Assembly: GCF_009870125.1 (NCBI RefSeq)
Contig: NC_046679.1
Span: 23,684,001-23,748,000 of the forward strand
Direction of reading: 5' to 3'
Source of the DNA: Drosophila pseudoobscura
Taxonomy: Eukaryota > Arthropoda > Insecta > Diptera > Drosophilidae
Length of the DNA: 64,000 nt
Shown here: positions 60,469 to 64,000 of the stretch, in pieces
How positions within the stretch are numbered: position 1 is the stretch's first letter
Layout of the letters: each line of letters begins with the position of its first letter
Position numbers and translations under genes: made by a program
Notes under the pieces: generated by a model
The model's database searches: none
Seen by the model: only the letters and a program-made list of their open reading frames with translations
Told to the model about the DNA's origin: nothing

Positions 60469-62003
60469 ACAGGATGTAGATGTGGCTGTGGATCTGACTC
60501 CGACTCGCTCTGTGGCGCCTGCCGTGTTGCCTTATGGCTGGCTTTTGTTAATTGGACCACCCTGTCAAGGCATGACTTATCTGCGGATTTTTATTCTTAA
60601 TTCCCGCATCTAATTTGCATGTGAGCTTCGCCTTGAGCGTGAGCCAGGCTGACAGGTTAATCCCTGTAAAAAACTCATTAGGCTTTGTTCTAGCCACAAA
60701 AATGTTGATTAATGGAGCCTACAGAGGCACTTCCTCTGCTTCATTTGGTTATATTTCGCTCCAACCCTGACTAAAATTCACTGCGAACTTTTATTCTCAT
60801 AACTCAAACTCCAACTCCTTTCTGCAATTCCACAGATGATGCTCAAAATTCTGGCTAATAAAATGCATTTTAATCATTTCATCAGCAACTTTTCAGACCA
60901 GACCTCCAGATCCGTTCCGATCCGATCCGACCCCTTCCCTTCCTTTGAGCAGGGTTTATTGGATCGTTCGGTGTTAACAAGATAAGCATCCTGCTCTGGC
61001 CCGTCTGCTCCGACGGGACGCCATCATTATTATGACATTTTGCTTGATTGCCTGCCTCTCGTCTCGGGGATCGGGGATCGGGTCTCTCGGATCTCGGTTG
61101 GCCCTCATTCAGGGCCATGTTCTTCGTGCCAACTTCTGTAGAATTGTGCGTGTGGCCAAGAACGGAGCCAAGACATTGTCAGTGCAATTTTTATGAGTTT
61201 TTTGTTTTCGGCTTTTTGTGAGTGTTTCTTGTTTGTCTCTTTGCCGCCGCCACTGCCACCGTCTTCAATGTGATTTATTTGAGAAGTTCTTAAAGCAGAG
61301 CCGCTGGTTTTATGATGTGAAAGGAGGAAGAGGAGGAGAAGGAGGAGGCATAGTGCCAGGGTCTCATATGCTAGGGGTCGAAGCCCAGTAGCCCCAGTAG
61401 TCAAAGGTGGAATTATAGTGATTGCCTGAATGGGGGATTGTGAATGGGATCTTTGCTCTTGGGAATGTGCCAATGGAAGATGGATTTGTTCTGGCTTGGA
61501 TCTCGTAGTTGTCCAACTCGTATGCAAATGATTATGACTGACAGCATAAATTAACAAGATCAGCCAGGACAACATACAACATACAACGCGTACACGCACT
61601 CCAGAATGAGTTTTCCACTCTCTCAGGCAATTAATTTTGGTCTGGAAAAAAGCGAGCGGAAAATTAATTGCGTGTTTTGCATAATCAGTAAATTGGTCGT
61701 TTATTTTAGTACTTAATTTGCTTGGCATCGCCTCGCAAGGTGCACACTGTGCAGTGCACTGTGCAGTGCCTCACCTCCACGTTCCCCCACATGATTCCAC
61801 TGGTCTTATATAAATTATGACTCCCAGGTACGGAGCATGCAGCGATCTGGCATTGGCTTCGCTCCGACTCCGACTCAGACTTGGGCATTGGGCAAATTAA
61901 ACAGATTTTTATTTGCAAATCAGATAAGAGATCATGCCACGGAGCACAGTGCAGATACCCAGATGCAGATACAGATGCCCAGATACTTGTGTTGTGTGTG
62001 GAA

Positions 62004-62034
62004 TCAGATACAGATACAGATACAGCTACAGCTA
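62004..62034. repeat. (AGATAC)n hexamer repeat
   Basis: Four AGATAC/AGCTAC units. A looser cluster of the same word lies at about 61951-61985. Confidence 0.75.
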
Positions 62035-62428
62035 GCACTGGCTTAATATTTATCGGTCGCGTGAGCTTGTTACCTAATTGATGACAACAGGTAGGCGCTT
62101 CTGTCAAGCGATGTCTCTGGGGCTCCAGATGGGATATGATGGGAGGTTCGGTTCGCTGATCTCCGCCAGGTTATGATAACCAGGCACGCAAGGGACGAAC
62201 AGCGGGTGATCCAATTGGACTACTGTTTGGCTCTCTAGAAGTCTATCCTTAGAGGAGATACTTCTGTGGTTCCGTATTGGTGTCTTGCTGTCATTATTCA
62301 TCTCTATTTATATCCCTACTTGCATGTATAACCCAAATGGAAGCCCAATTTCGCCAGATTTCAAGTTCACAAACATTTACATGTCGATATGTAAGTGCTC
62401 TCGTACAAGACCTTAGCCCAAATAAATT

Positions 62429-62494
62429 GATAAGCTCAACCCCCAATTGGGAGGTATAAAAACCATGGGGGGTTATCATTTCCAACTCATTCGC
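62429..62494 (+). promoter_or_regulatory. GATA site, TATA box and initiator of the 62-63 kb protease
   Basis: TGATAAGC is centred at 62429-62434, TATAAAAA begins at 62455, and a perfect initiator TCATTC has its A at 62489, 34 bp after the TATA start. ATGs at 62447 and 62465 lie before this start, so the first usable one is at 62525. Confidence 0.65.
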
Positions 62495-62524
62495 GTCGGA
62501 GTAAAAGTGCCACCAGCACTCGTA

Positions 62525-63416
<892 letters not shown>

Positions 63417-63418
<2 letters not shown>

Positions 63419-63447
63419 TAAATACATTCGGACAACGTATAAATAAA
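63417..63447 (+). terminator. two poly(A) signals of the 62-63 kb protease
   Basis: AATAAA at 63417-63422 overlaps the stop codon, and a second AATAAA lies at 63442-63447. Confidence 0.7.
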
Positions 63448-64000
63448 GCAATCTCATCGCTGCACCAGAATAAGTTTCTTGGAGTCTTCGTATTTAGTTT
63501 CTCTCCCCTTTCGTTCGTTTTGGCGACTAATTAAAAATCTTGTTCAATATTCGCCACACAGTGGGGTGGAGGAGTGAGAGGAGCATTTACTGGAGTCTGC
63601 GGAGTCAGTGGAGGCTCTCCTCTTCATGGTCTAGGCTTGGCCCGTCTCCAGCGAGAAACTCGGGCTGCCGCTGCCGCCTGCCAGGGCGACCATGATAAAT
63701 GCAAAAAGCAATTTATCGCACATTTAACTCAATTCAGTTTCTTTATGGACAGTCCCCCCGAAGGAGGCTGTGCCGTGCCGCCGGAGGAGGAGGCAAGAAG
63801 GAGCAGTAGGAGACTGCCACAAAGTTTCGCTGACACGCACACACTCCACTCCACTCCCAGAGGCTGGAACATAGACTGGGGTTTGTGTTTGGGTCTGGAA
63901 GTGGAACTGGAAATGGAAATGGAACCGAGGACTGCGTCGCCTCTGAGGCCTGTGCGCCTTGTAATTCGATATTAGATTTTATGTGCGACAAATACGAAGT
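63448..64000. other. non-coding window end
   Basis: No gene recognised. Short GGAACT/GGAAAT units lie at about 63896-63927. The window ends without a clear gene boundary. Confidence 0.5.

Larger units (their letters stand above)
59481..62428. other. spacer between protease genes, rich in simple repeats
   Basis: No supported gene. It contains CAGCCT/CAGCTT/CAGTTG units at about 59944-59986, CCCAGACCCCA units at about 60430-60468, TTTCG and GGCTTT runs near 60205-60290, and AGATAC units at about 61951-61985 and 62004-62034. The 207-codon minus-strand frame at 61105-61728 has no domain and is treated as chance. Confidence 0.55.

Noticed and set aside
61105-61728. 207-codon minus-strand frame
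   Set aside because: Ser/His/Leu-rich with a CTCCTC-derived leucine run; no domain and no splice or promoter support.
62447-62524. 26-codon N-terminal extension of the 62-63 kb protease
   Set aside because: These codons cover the TATA box and initiator, so they are upstream of or at the start of transcription.

Overview
This is animal nuclear DNA, almost certainly from Drosophila. The evidence is short introns (about 54-70 bp) with GT..AG ends, C/G-biased third codon positions in the real genes, long AT-rich intergenic DNA with CA/GT, GAGA and CATATGTA-type simple repeats, and recognisable fly proteins (a single-exon eIF3d2-type eIF3d paralogue, Cog1). From memory of gene numbering, the order eIF3d2 (CG4810), a luciferase-like acyl-CoA synthetase (probably CG4830), Cog1 (CG4848) and a short-chain acyl-CoA dehydrogenase (probably CG4860) fits a conserved block of Drosophila Muller element E. 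The exact species cannot be fixed by eye.

Layout. Positions 1-24.9 kb form a gene desert with no convincing gene: simple repeats, GAGA tracts, small palindromic ATACCC...GGGTAT remnants, and one doubtful minus-strand coding relic near 5.5-6.0 kb. From 24.9 to 30.6 kb come eIF3d2 (minus), a divergent 30-codon transmembrane smORF, and an adenosine kinase gene (plus) with a TATA promoter, two uORFs and an N-terminal extension resembling a mitochondrial presequence. From 30.6 to 39.0 kb the sequence is non-coding apart from a solitary tRNA-Thr(TGT). At 39.0-41.2 kb lies the five-exon acyl-CoA synthetase (minus), preceded by a cluster of GATA sites. At 45.5-51.4 kb a tiny two-exon Gly/Lys-rich protein gene (plus) converges on Cog1 (minus, five exons). 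Cog1 intron 2 holds an intronless plus-strand gene for a probable tail-anchored protein. The acyl-CoA dehydrogenase (minus) is at 52.3-53.7 kb, followed by a repeat-derived spacer. A RIIa-domain/IQ-motif gene of sperm-flagellum type (plus) is at 55.5-57.0 kb. Three S1 serine proteases of chymotrypsin type follow: two tandem on minus (57.1-59.4 kb) and one on plus (62.5-63.4 kb).

Functional picture. The window mixes housekeeping functions (Golgi tethering, translation initiation, mitochondrial beta-oxidation, purine salvage) with genes that look gut-specific (secreted Gly189 proteases and perhaps the acyl-CoA synthetase, all near TATA boxes and GATA sites) and genes that look testis-biased (eIF3d2, RIIa/IQ protein). 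There is no operon logic. The most noteworthy items are the smORF, the nested tail-anchored gene with a stop codon overlapping its poly(A) signal, the presequence and GCGD motif of the adenosine kinase, and a single-base frameshift just before the catalytic serine exon of one protease. I found no clear previously undescribed multi-gene system.
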